Shown piece by piece: positions 15,646-24,666 of a DNA stretch of 32,062 nucleotides; the stretch's first letter is position 1; each line of letters begins with the position of its first letter. Both the position numbers and the translations under genes were made by a program. The notes under the pieces are model-generated. The model saw only the letters and a list, made by a program, of their open reading frames with translations, was not told where the DNA came from and did not search any database. Source of the stretch: CAZBWS01 sp964495705. Its GTDB lineage: Bacteria > Pseudomonadota > Gammaproteobacteria > HTCC5015. The DNA lies in assembly GCA_964495705.1 (NCBI GenBank), contig CAZBWS010000018.1, forward strand, positions 1-32,062, read 5' to 3'.

Positions 15646-18600
15646 ATGGACAATAGTGCCCCAGAGCTTGAGCAAGCTCAGATTTTACTGGCTCACAAAC
15701 AGCCTGACCGCATCAAACAAGTCTCTACTTGCCTAGGCCAACTATATGACTGCGAAGTCCGCCTCACGGTTACTGAAAGCGTCGACGAAACAATTCGTGA
15801 ACTCGACAGTGCCCGCTTTGACCTAGTGCTGTGTGACCGGCGCCTGCTCACTGTGAAGCTTATTGAGCAATTTAATCGCCTGCGTTCAAGGGGTGAAGGC
15901 GCAGCCACTGTATTGCTGTGCAATGAAGCTGATGACCAAGCCAGGCATACGGGCCGAGCTATTTCGGCTTTGGATGCCATCCCCCTGTCAGTGCTCAATG
16001 AAGAGGCTCTCAGCCGCTATATACAAATCGCCCTACGCCTAGGCAGCACAATGCACCAAGACAACCAGGCTAATCAAGTACTGAATGCTGTCGGCACTTT
16101 TGGCGATGTATTCTTTTACCGCGCTCGTATAGACAATAGCAGCGGCGACATGATTATGGACTGGCTCTCATCATCTTTTACCGACTTAACCGGTTATCCC
16201 GCAGGGGATTTTTTAGGCCTCAGCGGCGGCATGAAAAGCTTGGTCACCAGGGCAGACCTACCCCAGTTTCATAGCTGGTTAGAGAATATTAAAAACAATC
16301 ACCGTGCAGTAGGTGAGCATCGCATAAATGATCATTTAGGTCGTGAACGCTGGATGGAAACCAAGGGCCAACCCATTTGGAACGCTGAGCTTCAGTGTGT
16401 TACTGGAGTACTCGGCAGGGCCAGGGATGTAACACAAAGACGCGAAAGTCAGCTACGCATGGACAGTCTCAGCAAGCACCAAGCTCTGCTCGCTGAATTT
16501 GGCCAAGTGTGTACCCACGCTGCAGAGCCCAATGATATTATTCGCAGCGTGCCCAAGCTTATTGCTAAAGTCACTGGCTGTGATATTTGCGGGGTTTTTC
16601 AACGCAATAAAAAGCAATTTACCCTTGTCGGTAGCTATGGTTGGAAACTGAATGCGCCTTCTGATCGCTTTTTACACTCAGAAATTTCCAACGAGTTAAG
16701 CTTCACTCTTAGTCGTGAAGAAGCAGTTTTGATCGACAATATAACCAAAGAGCAACGCTTCACTCCATCCCATATATTGATGGCCAACGGCGCTAAAACA
16801 GGTATTTGCCTACCTATATTAGGTAAGGGTATTCAAGGTGTGCTGTGTGCTTATAGCCGTACTGACTTTACTCCTGGTCAAGACGACATGCTCTTTTTGC
16901 ATACTCTTGCGGATATGTTGGCAAGCTATATGCGCCAAAAAATACAACAAGCAACTCGCACAACTATCGCGCCTACTAATGCGGGAGAAAGTCACACCAA
17001 CGCCATACAAGAAGCCTGTCAATTACTGCTCAATACTCCACATTGGCAGCGCAGTGCAGAAAACGCATTACAACGCATAGGCAAAAGCTTCAAGGCCAGC
17101 CATGCCATGCTATTTGACATGGAGGTCGATGAAAAAGCGGCAAACCGACTAGGCCTACGCTATGAGTGGAGCGAGCCAGGGCAAATAAATTACAGCAACA
17201 AGACCCGAGCTAAACAATTTGATTTAAAAAGCATGCAGTTAATTGAGCTGGAAGAAAACCTAGCCGCAGGAGAGTTTGTCTTACTTGAGCCTACAGACGC
17301 TAAAGAGTTATTCGGCATATTTCACTGTGAACAAATAGCTATATCGCCCGTTTTACTTGACGAGACTTGGTGGGGGTTTTTAATACTCACCAATCACAAA
17401 GCCACCTGGCAAGACAAACAACTGGGCCCCCTCAAGATGGTGAGTTCAGTACTCGCCTCTGTCATACAGCGCCAGCGTATTGAAAGGCGTATGAATGATG
17501 TCATTGAGGGTACTGCCACGACTAAAAATGATAATTTCTATACCTCTTTGGCTCAGCATACCGCCACAACCTTAAATGCTGACTATTGTCATATAGCTCG
17601 CATTGACGAAACCAATAATGCGGTCAATGTGATTGCCAGCTGGGAGTTAGGCCAATTAGGAGAGTGCTTCAGCTATGAGTTGATAGGCAGCCCCTGTGTG
17701 CGGATTTTGGAGGGCGATCTTGTCTATTACCCCGAAGATACTCATCAACTTTACCCCAGTAATGACTGGCTCACCGAAAAGTCAATTAGCGGTTATTTAG
17801 CAGCGCCCATGCTAAGTCGCAACGGTACGGTCTATGGCTATTTAGCAGTAATGTGCTGCCGCCCCATGGACGTTAGCGAGAATGAACTACGTCTGACGCA
17901 ACTCTTTGCAAACAAGGCTGCAGCAGAAATAGAACACGAGCTTATGCTACAGGAAAATCATCACCTTGCCGCCATACCTGAGGAGAGTCCTAGCCCTATT
18001 ATGAGCTGTACCACCGATGGTACGCCGCACTATATAAACCCTGCCTGCAAGCGTTTGGCAACTGAATTAAAGCTCAGCATACTGACCGACATTCTATCTG
18101 ACAATCACCTACAATTAGTCGCTCAAGCTAATACAAACCCTGGCACAACAGTCAGCGCTGAAGTCACTCAAGCAGACCGCACCTTAAAATGGTCTTACTC
18201 TGCGCAATCTAAAGACTCACAAGTGCAACTCTATGCGGTAGACATATCTCAACACCGCAAAGAAGAAGACCAACATCAGCAAGACGCATTCCATGACCAT
18301 TTAACTGGCCTTCCCAATAGGGGATTCTTTAAAAATGTGATTAGCCATAGCCTAGAGAAGTCGAGTCAAAATACTCATTACAATTTCGCAGTGCTGTTTT
18401 TAGACTTAGACCGCTTTAAGGTCATCAATGACAGCCTAGGCCACGATGCTGGCGACCAACTATTAGAAGCTGTCGCCACTCGCCTGATTGAGAACATTCG
18501 CCCAGGTGATTATGTGGCACGCTTTGGTGGTGATGAATTTGGCATACTCTTGGATGGTATTAACGATGTACACGCCGCCACTGATATTGCCACAAAGCTA

Positions 18601-19590
18601 CAGCGCGCATTGCAGCAACCCATACAATTAGGTAACCATGAAAGCGTCGCCAGCGCCAGCATCGGTATTGCCTATAGTGATCGCGACTATCAAAACATAG
18701 AAGATATGTTCCGCGATGCCGACAGCGCTATGTATCACGCCAAAAATAACGGCAAAGCCCAACATGCCGTATTCAATAGCGATATGCATGAGCAAGCCAT
18801 GTATACACTCAAACTGGAAACGGATTTACGCAAATCAATAGAAAACAAAGAACTGCGCATACACTACCAACCTATTATAGATATCTCTCGTGACAAACTC
18901 GTTGGTTTTGAAGCACTCGTGCGCTGGCAACACCCTAAACGCGGCCTCATGTTCCCTGATGACTTCATACCGCTCGCCGAAGAAACTGGTTTTGTACGTG
19001 AGCTTGATCGCTGGATGCTAGACAATGCCACCACACAACTACAAGACTGGCGGGGCTCAATTGGCGATGCAGAAAACCTCACCCTCAGTCTGAACGTATC
19101 TGGGTTACATTTTGACAATATGGAAATATTGTCTCACATCGGTAATTTACTCAGTGGCAATGACCTTGCAGGCCTGCTCAAGCTAGAGCTGACCGAAAGT
19201 GTGTTAATGCAAAATTCAGGCCGCTCCTTAGAGATGTTTAATATTCTGCATGCTCGGGGCCTAAGCATTAGCATTGACGACTTTGGCGTAGGCTACTCTT
19301 CCTTATCTAGACTCAAACGCTTGCCGATCGACACCTTAAAAATTGATCGTAGCTTCGTCCAGCACATGCAGAACGACCAGGCTTCGTTGGACATTATTCG
19401 TGCGATTATTGACCTCGCCTACAATCTCAAAATGGAGGTGGTGGCAGAGGGTGTGGAGACAGCTCAACAATACAAGCTACTCAAGCGTCTAGGTTGCCAC
19501 TATGCTCAGGGCTATTATTTGTCACGCCCTATACCCGCAGAGAAAGCCACCGAGTTTATTAAAAAACCCATTCAACTCCCTAAGCAGTAA
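15646..19590 (+). CDS. multidomain c-di-GMP enzyme: degenerate receiver-PAS-GAF(x3)-PAS-GGDEF-EAL
   Basis: This 1314-residue protein has no membrane segments. Residues 10-140 form a receiver-like fold. D64 in 'DLVLCDRRL' is kept, but the acidic pair reads AHK and the usual Thr/Ser and Lys are missing. A PAS/PAC domain (about 150-265) ends in 'GVLGRARDVTQRR'. Three GAF-like domains follow (about 280-425, 450-615, 625-770), then a PAS-like segment (about 790-880). The GGDEF domain (about 885-1045) has an intact GGDEF at 961-965 and an RxxD I-site (RPGD, 952-955). The EAL domain (about 1060-1305) starts with EAL at 1089-1091 and keeps N1150, 'ELTES', 'DDFG', 'KIDRSF' and 'EGVET'. Both synthesis and breakdown of c-di-GMP look possible. 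It may be co-transcribed with the antiporter, and a strong hairpin follows its stop. Confidence 0.93.
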   Translation: MDNSAPELEQAQILLAHKQPDRIKQVSTCLGQLYDCEVRLTVTESVDETIRELDSARFDLVLCDRRLLTVKLIEQFNRLRSRGEGAATVLLCNEADDQARHTGRAISALDAIPLSVLNEEALSRYIQIALRLGSTMHQDNQANQVLNAVGTFGDVFFYRARIDNSSGDMIMDWLSSSFTDLTGYPAGDFLGLSGGMKSLVTRADLPQFHSWLENIKNNHRAVGEHRINDHLGRERWMETKGQPIWNAELQCVTGVLGRARDVTQRRESQLRMDSLSKHQALLAEFGQVCTHAAEPNDIIRSVPKLIAKVTGCDICGVFQRNKKQFTLVGSYGWKLNAPSDRFLHSEISNELSFTLSREEAVLIDNITKEQRFTPSHILMANGAKTGICLPILGKGIQGVLCAYSRTDFTPGQDDMLFLHTLADMLASYMRQKIQQATRTTIAPTNAGESHTNAIQEACQLLLNTPHWQRSAENALQRIGKSFKASHAMLFDMEVDEKAANRLGLRYEWSEPGQINYSNKTRAKQFDLKSMQLIELEENLAAGEFVLLEPTDAKELFGIFHCEQIAISPVLLDETWWGFLILTNHKATWQDKQLGPLKMVSSVLASVIQRQRIERRMNDVIEGTATTKNDNFYTSLAQHTATTLNADYCHIARIDETNNAVNVIASWELGQLGECFSYELIGSPCVRILEGDLVYYPEDTHQLYPSNDWLTEKSISGYLAAPMLSRNGTVYGYLAVMCCRPMDVSENELRLTQLFANKAAAEIEHELMLQENHHLAAIPEESPSPIMSCTTDGTPHYINPACKRLATELKLSILTDILSDNHLQLVAQANTNPGTTVSAEVTQADRTLKWSYSAQSKDSQVQLYAVDISQHRKEEDQHQQDAFHDHLTGLPNRGFFKNVISHSLEKSSQNTHYNFAVLFLDLDRFKVINDSLGHDAGDQLLEAVATRLIENIRPGDYVARFGGDEFGILLDGINDVHAATDIATKLQRALQQPIQLGNHESVASASIGIAYSDRDYQNIEDMFRDADSAMYHAKNNGKAQHAVFNSDMHEQAMYTLKLETDLRKSIENKELRIHYQPIIDISRDKLVGFEALVRWQHPKRGLMFPDDFIPLAEETGFVRELDRWMLDNATTQLQDWRGSIGDAENLTLSLNVSGLHFDNMEILSHIGNLLSGNDLAGLLKLELTESVLMQNSGRSLEMFNILHARGLSISIDDFGVGYSSLSRLKRLPIDTLKIDRSFVQHMQNDQASLDIIRAIIDLAYNLKMEVVAEGVETAQQYKLLKRLGCHYAQGYYLSRPIPAEKATEFIKKPIQLPKQ

Positions 19591-19597
19591 TCATTGT

Positions 19598-19638
19598 CAG
19601 CCTATCCGCATCGCCAGCATTGCTATGCGGATAGGCTG
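19598..19638 (+). terminator. 14-bp perfect stem-loop after the GGDEF-EAL gene
   Basis: Arms 19598-19611 (CAGCCTATCCGCAT) and 19625-19638 are perfect reverse complements around a 13-base loop. Within the loop AGC and GCT can extend the stem. It begins 8 bases after the stop codon. No T-run follows, so it could be a Rho-type/processing hairpin or 3'-end stabiliser rather than a classical intrinsic terminator. Confidence 0.5.
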
Positions 19639-19688
19639 CAGAAAACAAGTTCTGCCTATATAATTGCCTCTCCCAAGAGAGCTTTAAT

Positions 19689-20771
19689 GTGAAACCATCT
19701 GAACTTTATCAACAACGCAAACAAGAACTATCGCTGCAAGACGATGCCATTCAAGATGCCACCGTGCAACGATATGACCAGCTACAGATATCTTTAAGTA
19801 AAGAGTCCGTTTCTTCACAGCTCTTTAACCGCAAAAAAAAGCGACGTGAAGATATACCAGGAATGTATATATGGGGTGGTGTAGGGCGCGGTAAAACCAT
19901 GTTGATGGATCTATTCTATGACACCCTAGAGCGGGAAGATAAGCTGCGCATGCACTTCCACCGCTTTATGAGTATGGTGCACGACGAGCTAAAACTCCTG
20001 CAAGGGCAAGATGATACTCTTGTTAAAGTTGCACGTAAGCTTGCCAGAAAAAGCCGAGTGCTTTGCTTGGACGAATTTCACGTCAACGATATCGGTGATG
20101 CCATGATCCTAGGCATACTAATGCAGGAATTATTTAAACGCCGCGTACTACTCATCACCACCTCTAATCGCCCTCCCATTGACCTCTATAAAGATGGGCT
20201 ACAACGCGCCCGCTTTTTACCGGCGATCGATTCACTCAAAACACATTGCCAAGTAATAGAGCTAGACAATCAAACAGACTATCGACTGCTCACCCTACAG
20301 CGTGAAAACACCTACCATTACCCTCTAGGCCAAGACGCCGACAACAGTATGCTACACGCCTTCAAAGCACTCACCTCAAATGAGCCTTATGCTGCTGGAG
20401 TAATACAAGTGAATGGCCGCAGTGTATCTCACAAAGGCGAGGCTGAAGGGGTAATTTGGTTTGAGTTTGCAGAGCTTTGTGAAAGCCCTCGCTCCCAGGA
20501 AGACTACTTAGAAATTGCCGTCGAACACCACAGTGTGTTTCTCAGCAATATACCCGAAATGGGCAACGACAATAACGATGCGGCGAGACGCATGCTGAAT
20601 TTGCTTGACGTATTCTACGACCAAAAAGTCAAACTCATCATCTCAGCCAACGCCCCCATAGATCAACTCTATCAGGGCAAACGCCTAGCCTTTGAATTTG
20701 ACCGAGCAACCAGCCGACTGCTGGAAATGCAGTCGGAGGAATATTTAAAACAACCTCACTCTAACAACTAA
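19689..20771 (+). CDS. zapE: cell division protein ZapE (AFG1-like ATPase)
   Basis: This 360-residue P-loop ATPase has Walker A 'GGVGRGKT' (G63-T70), Walker B 'VLCLDEFHV', and the AFG1/ZapE signature blocks 'MHFHRFM' and 'SNRPPIDLYKDGLQRARFLP'. In E. coli ZapE interacts with FtsZ and supports division under stress; the length there is 375. The start is GTG at 19689, preceded by AGAGAG at about 7-8 bases. An overlapping ATG at 19687 is in another frame and is followed at once by TGA. Its stop overlaps the pilE stop on the opposite strand by four bases (20768-20771). Confidence 0.94.
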   Translation: MKPSELYQQRKQELSLQDDAIQDATVQRYDQLQISLSKESVSSQLFNRKKKRREDIPGMYIWGGVGRGKTMLMDLFYDTLEREDKLRMHFHRFMSMVHDELKLLQGQDDTLVKVARKLARKSRVLCLDEFHVNDIGDAMILGILMQELFKRRVLLITTSNRPPIDLYKDGLQRARFLPAIDSLKTHCQVIELDNQTDYRLLTLQRENTYHYPLGQDADNSMLHAFKALTSNEPYAAGVIQVNGRSVSHKGEAEGVIWFEFAELCESPRSQEDYLEIAVEHHSVFLSNIPEMGNDNNDAARRMLNLLDVFYDQKVKLIISANAPIDQLYQGKRLAFEFDRATSRLLEMQSEEYLKQPHSNN

Positions 20772-21202
20772 CGCCAACAATCGGCGTTGCCACCTTCCGT
20801 ACCGTCAGAATCTAAAGTTATATTTAAGCAGCGCGCATCACTAACCTGACCATTCACCGCAGTGGCAGTCAGTCTAACGCACTGCGCTAAACCGCCTACA
20901 GGGCAATTCCCTGCGGTGATACGATAGCTCCCATTCTCAGTACTTACCCCACCACCTACAAGAGTATAATTCAAAGGGTTGGGCCCTACAGGCCCAAGCG
21001 TGGTAGTATAAGTCAATATTTCAGAATATAACTCTTCTTGGCTCCGCATAACATCTGTCATCAATACCGTTGCCAAAGAGCGGTTTCCTCTCAATATGTA
21101 CGATGAATAAGACGGCAAAGCAATACTTGCAAGTATCGCTACCACCGCAATAACCACCATCAGTTCAATTAATGTAAAACCGTGCATTTTTTTCATTTTC
21201 AT
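20768..21202 (-). CDS. pilE: type IV minor pilin PilE-like
   Basis: I chose ATG 21202 (144 residues), whose ATGA overlaps the pilY1 stop by four bases. The ATG at 21214 would add MDGR and lie inside pilY1. The short leader MKMKKMHG ends in glycine and is followed by FTLIEL, with E5 of the mature pilin present, so PilD would cleave and methylate it. A hydrophobic N-terminal helix follows. The C-terminal part has four cysteines ('GNCPVGGLAQC' and 'ARCLNI...ADCW') fit for disulfides. It is the last gene of the minor-pilin operon, as in Pseudomonas aeruginosa, where PilE joins the pilus-priming complex. The major pilin is not in this window. Confidence 0.88.
   Translation of the reverse strand: MKMKKMHGFTLIELMVVIAVVAILASIALPSYSSYILRGNRSLATVLMTDVMRSQEELYSEILTYTTTLGPVGPNPLNYTLVGGGVSTENGSYRITAGNCPVGGLAQCVRLTATAVNGQVSDARCLNITLDSDGTEGGNADCWR
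20770..20788. terminator. hairpin at the zapE/pilE convergent junction
   Basis: AACGCC (20770-20775) and GGCGTT (20783-20788) pair around a 7-base loop, immediately at both stop codons and inside the last codons of pilE. There is no T-run on either strand. It may slow or end transcription from both sides. Confidence 0.3.
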
Positions 21203-24200
21203 TCTTCCGTCCAAAAGCGAATTAGTTGCTCTCGGCTACCCCCAAGTATTTGAAGGTTTCCATAAACTTCCGCAATATTACCGCTTGTTTCCTCACCAGT
21301 TTTAGAAACCTTAGTGTAGTCAGTCTGCTCTTTATCAATACATTCTGTACCGATACAAAGTACAGCTTGGCGCTTTTGATTTGGATCGCCACTAGTGTGA
21401 CAATCTGGCCCGTTACACAAAATCAAAAAAGAGGGCTTAGGTGCAATGCCTGCCTGTCTTAAAGGCACATTTACACGAATATCAGGGTCATCCAGGTTAA
21501 CTATATAGGCATTATTAGTGCCCAAATTAGAGCCACATGCGTTTGTTGTTGTATTCGGTGTGTAGGAAGAAAAAACAGCATGGCCACTAAAAACAACAAC
21601 ATTACCCAATATTTTTTCGCCATTATTTAATAAATCAATATAAAAGCCAGCGTTTCTATACTGCTGTTCAGTGGGTGTGCCTCTTGCATTAGAGAAACTA
21701 TTAGGCGCGGTTAAATCCGCCAAGTCAGACGATTCAATAACAGGGTAGTCTTGAATCACTCCACTGCTATCTTTAAGTGGGCCGCTAGAAGGTTCAGACC
21801 TCACCACAAAAAAGCGATCGTCCGTAACATTTTCAAGCGGGGTTGGGCGGCGGCCAGAGCCGATAGCAACTAAAATTGCATCGTCAAAACCCGTGCGCCT
21901 GTCAATTGTTAAATCAGGTGTCGAGAAGAAACGCCGATTTGATGCCGTATTATTATCACCTAGCTCTGCAATCAATCCCCCTGTTGCAAAATTACTAGTG
22001 CTAGTATTGTTTTCATTAATATCGAAACGCCATATTCTACCCGCACTGTCAGCGGCAATAATAGTATCGATCACACTATTACCATTTGAATCTAAAATCG
22101 CTGGCGCAGCGGGGAAGCTATTGACCATTTCATCATCTTTCAGGTCAACACCTGATGCATTTTCATTACCTACAGACCATATTTTTTCGCCAGTAATTGC
22201 GTGAATAACATAGATAGCCCGACCTTTGGAGTCGGCTACACGAGTAGTTGCACCATCTTGGAATTCATCATAGCCACCAGAAACAATAAGTGCAGGAATC
22301 TCTTTACCGTCTAATTTTATTCTAGCGAGCTGCGGGCGAGCCCAGGTCTGGCCCAGCTCAGCAAAATCACCCTTAGGGGATATCTGCCACATCAATCTTG
22401 GGGCGTTTACATCACTCACATCCAATGCATAATAATTACTGCCGCCACGCCTCTGGCCAACAAAAAGAAAAGCCCCTTCACCTGACTGCAGAGAGCCATT
22501 CGGATTTCTGATGTACCCATCTCCATTTCTATCATTAACAAACAACTCTATTTCACCATCTATTCCATAGGGTTTTTCACTGGTCAAGGGGGCGTTATCC
22601 AAATAGCGTTTTAAATTAGGTAGTACTTCCTTGGGCATAAAGCCAAATATCTCACTACCATCTTCCGCATCGATTGCATGAATAAAGCCTTCATTTGTAC
22701 CGAAAAATACAACCGTTGATTGATTGCCACTTTCTTTGTACTGAACAACCGCCGGCTGTGAATGTAAAGGATCACCTATTCGTTGCAAAGGCTCAGAGAT
22801 GCCTAAGCCTAGCTCATTCAATACATCAAAGCCTTGTGCAAAATTAAGTATATCCTCCCTATCTGACGCGCCAGATGCACCTAGCATAGCTGCCGTGATA
22901 GCATTATTGCTCGGCCTAATTTTATTTTCATCAGTTGCCAAGTTAACATCTGGCACAGACCCAAGATAAGTAAATACATTCCTCGGAGCACCGACTTGGC
23001 TTGCTGCACCACCAATGGCAACCTCAGCTCCATCAGCAATGGGAGACCAAAAACTTTGCGCTCCATCTAGTATTCTACCGTCATCCTCATCAATGGCAGG
23101 ACGATTCTGTAAGTCTAAAATTTCAGCATTGCCATCAGCACCAATAGCTACAGAAAAGCGCTTAAGATTACCCGCCCATCGCTCTTGCGCCTCAGGCTGA
23201 AATAATGAATAGTAAATTTCATTATTATTTTCTAAGCTACCAAAGAAATTAACTGAAATGCCAGGTGCAGTAAAAGAGGCACCTTCTTGAGATATACTTT
23301 GTACTATAGAGCGAATAGAGGTTGCTAGGCCGTCTGCATTTTCTACAGTAAAATAAGAGCCCTTACCATCCCTGGCGGTATCTGCCAACAAGTCAAAATC
23401 AGTTCTAAAACCAACAGTAAAGGTTCTTACTGTTTGTTCCCCGCTTAAGTCGGGTCTTAAGTCTGTATTGGCCAAATAACCAGCAATTTCATTCATGCAA
23501 TTTCCATTGCTATCGCTACCACCACCACAAGATTGACCAATATACTGACCAATAGTGTTTGTGTTCCCATCACCCGTTGGCTCGCCATCCGTTAAATAAA
23601 TAATGGCACTAGCCTGGCACTCGCTGTCAATGGGGGAGATATACTCAGAGCCATTTCCATTTGTAGCATTTGCATGTGACCTGAAGCCATAATCAACCGT
23701 GTCACCTCTGAAATATCTAGCCGCCTCATATAAGGTTTCAGCTAATGGTGTGCCACCGCTTGCACCATATGTTGACGCAACATTTCTCAAAGCATCTCTA
23801 TCAGTTGCAACATTTGAAATTGGGTAATCTATTTCTCCACCCTGCGAATTAAAACGGTCGAAACTCATTAAGCCAAAATTCACATTATTCATTGAGCTAA
23901 TCAAAGAATCTAATACACCTCTAACCGCATTAATACGTGTTGTTTGGGTAAAAGCTGTGCTGTTTACATAGTTAACATAATTTCCTGAATATATCGCGCC
24001 ATAGGTATTTCTGCTGGAATAGTTAAATGCACTATTCACATTGCTCACCCAACCATTACTAGGGTTATCAATACTATCGCCCCTAGATACCGTAGGATAC
24101 ACCTGAGAGGAAGCATCAGAGGGCCCATGAACAGCATAATCATCTAAACACTCAATGGCTGTGTATTCGTGACCATAAAACTGGCCGATTCGTAAATCCC

Positions 24201-24627
24201 ACCAGCCGCTAAAGCGTGAAAAATTTGAAAATGAGCCGGTAAAATCGTGTATGCCAATTAAGTCACCCTCATACACTCCCGATTCAGCAATTCGATCAGG
24301 CAGGCCTTTACAAAAGTTAATTTCAGGCGCCAATGGGAAATTCCTATTTGCATTGAAAGGGTTTGCACCATGGGAATAATAGTAATCATCTGTTGTAAAG
24401 TTGCCAATATAAACTCGACCTGGATCATATGGGTCTGCAAACTGTAATACATCGCTAGCTCCCATACTGCCTGAGGTATCCGTAACGAATAGGATATTAG
24501 GCCGAGAGTTTGCCACTGTTTGCTGGTTAATGAATATATCCGTATCATCTGCTAAAGCAGGCAGACCAGATAACATGATAGAAAACGAGATAATACTCGC
24601 TGGTAATACTTTACTTAATTTTTTCAT
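21199..24627 (-). CDS. pilY1: type IV pilus tip/biogenesis protein PilY1
   Basis: This 1142-residue protein has a Sec signal peptide (cleavage after ALA, residue 26). An N-terminal von Willebrand A-like domain (about 42-450) carries the MIDAS start D50-T-S52-G-S54. A C-terminal PilC/PilY beta-propeller (about 615-960) begins near 'DPLHSQPAVVQY' and 'TNEGFIHAIDAEDG'. Two EF-hand-like loops, 699-707 ('DRNGDGYIR') and 846-854 ('DSNGNSVID'), resemble the calcium site of Pseudomonas PilY1. Cysteines cluster near the C-terminus (CNGPDC, CIGTEC). PilY1 primes pili, sits at the tip, and affects adhesion, retraction and surface sensing. The ATG has an AGGAG site 6 bases upstream. It follows a small secreted gene by 39 bases and overlaps pilE by 4. 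Confidence 0.94.
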   Translation of the reverse strand: MKKLSKVLPASIISFSIMLSGLPALADDTDIFINQQTVANSRPNILFVTDTSGSMGASDVLQFADPYDPGRVYIGNFTTDDYYYSHGANPFNANRNFPLAPEINFCKGLPDRIAESGVYEGDLIGIHDFTGSFSNFSRFSGWWDLRIGQFYGHEYTAIECLDDYAVHGPSDASSQVYPTVSRGDSIDNPSNGWVSNVNSAFNYSSRNTYGAIYSGNYVNYVNSTAFTQTTRINAVRGVLDSLISSMNNVNFGLMSFDRFNSQGGEIDYPISNVATDRDALRNVASTYGASGGTPLAETLYEAARYFRGDTVDYGFRSHANATNGNGSEYISPIDSECQASAIIYLTDGEPTGDGNTNTIGQYIGQSCGGGSDSNGNCMNEIAGYLANTDLRPDLSGEQTVRTFTVGFRTDFDLLADTARDGKGSYFTVENADGLATSIRSIVQSISQEGASFTAPGISVNFFGSLENNNEIYYSLFQPEAQERWAGNLKRFSVAIGADGNAEILDLQNRPAIDEDDGRILDGAQSFWSPIADGAEVAIGGAASQVGAPRNVFTYLGSVPDVNLATDENKIRPSNNAITAAMLGASGASDREDILNFAQGFDVLNELGLGISEPLQRIGDPLHSQPAVVQYKESGNQSTVVFFGTNEGFIHAIDAEDGSEIFGFMPKEVLPNLKRYLDNAPLTSEKPYGIDGEIELFVNDRNGDGYIRNPNGSLQSGEGAFLFVGQRRGGSNYYALDVSDVNAPRLMWQISPKGDFAELGQTWARPQLARIKLDGKEIPALIVSGGYDEFQDGATTRVADSKGRAIYVIHAITGEKIWSVGNENASGVDLKDDEMVNSFPAAPAILDSNGNSVIDTIIAADSAGRIWRFDINENNTSTSNFATGGLIAELGDNNTASNRRFFSTPDLTIDRRTGFDDAILVAIGSGRRPTPLENVTDDRFFVVRSEPSSGPLKDSSGVIQDYPVIESSDLADLTAPNSFSNARGTPTEQQYRNAGFYIDLLNNGEKILGNVVVFSGHAVFSSYTPNTTTNACGSNLGTNNAYIVNLDDPDIRVNVPLRQAGIAPKPSFLILCNGPDCHTSGDPNQKRQAVLCIGTECIDKEQTDYTKVSKTGEETSGNIAEVYGNLQILGGSREQLIRFWTEE

Positions 24628-24666
24628 AAATGACTCCTGCCACTAGCAATGGGCTACGACAAAAAA

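Noticed and set aside
19687..19692. ATG at 19687 as the zapE start
   Set aside because: It is in a different frame and is followed immediately by TGA; the GTG at 19689 opens the conserved ZapE frame.
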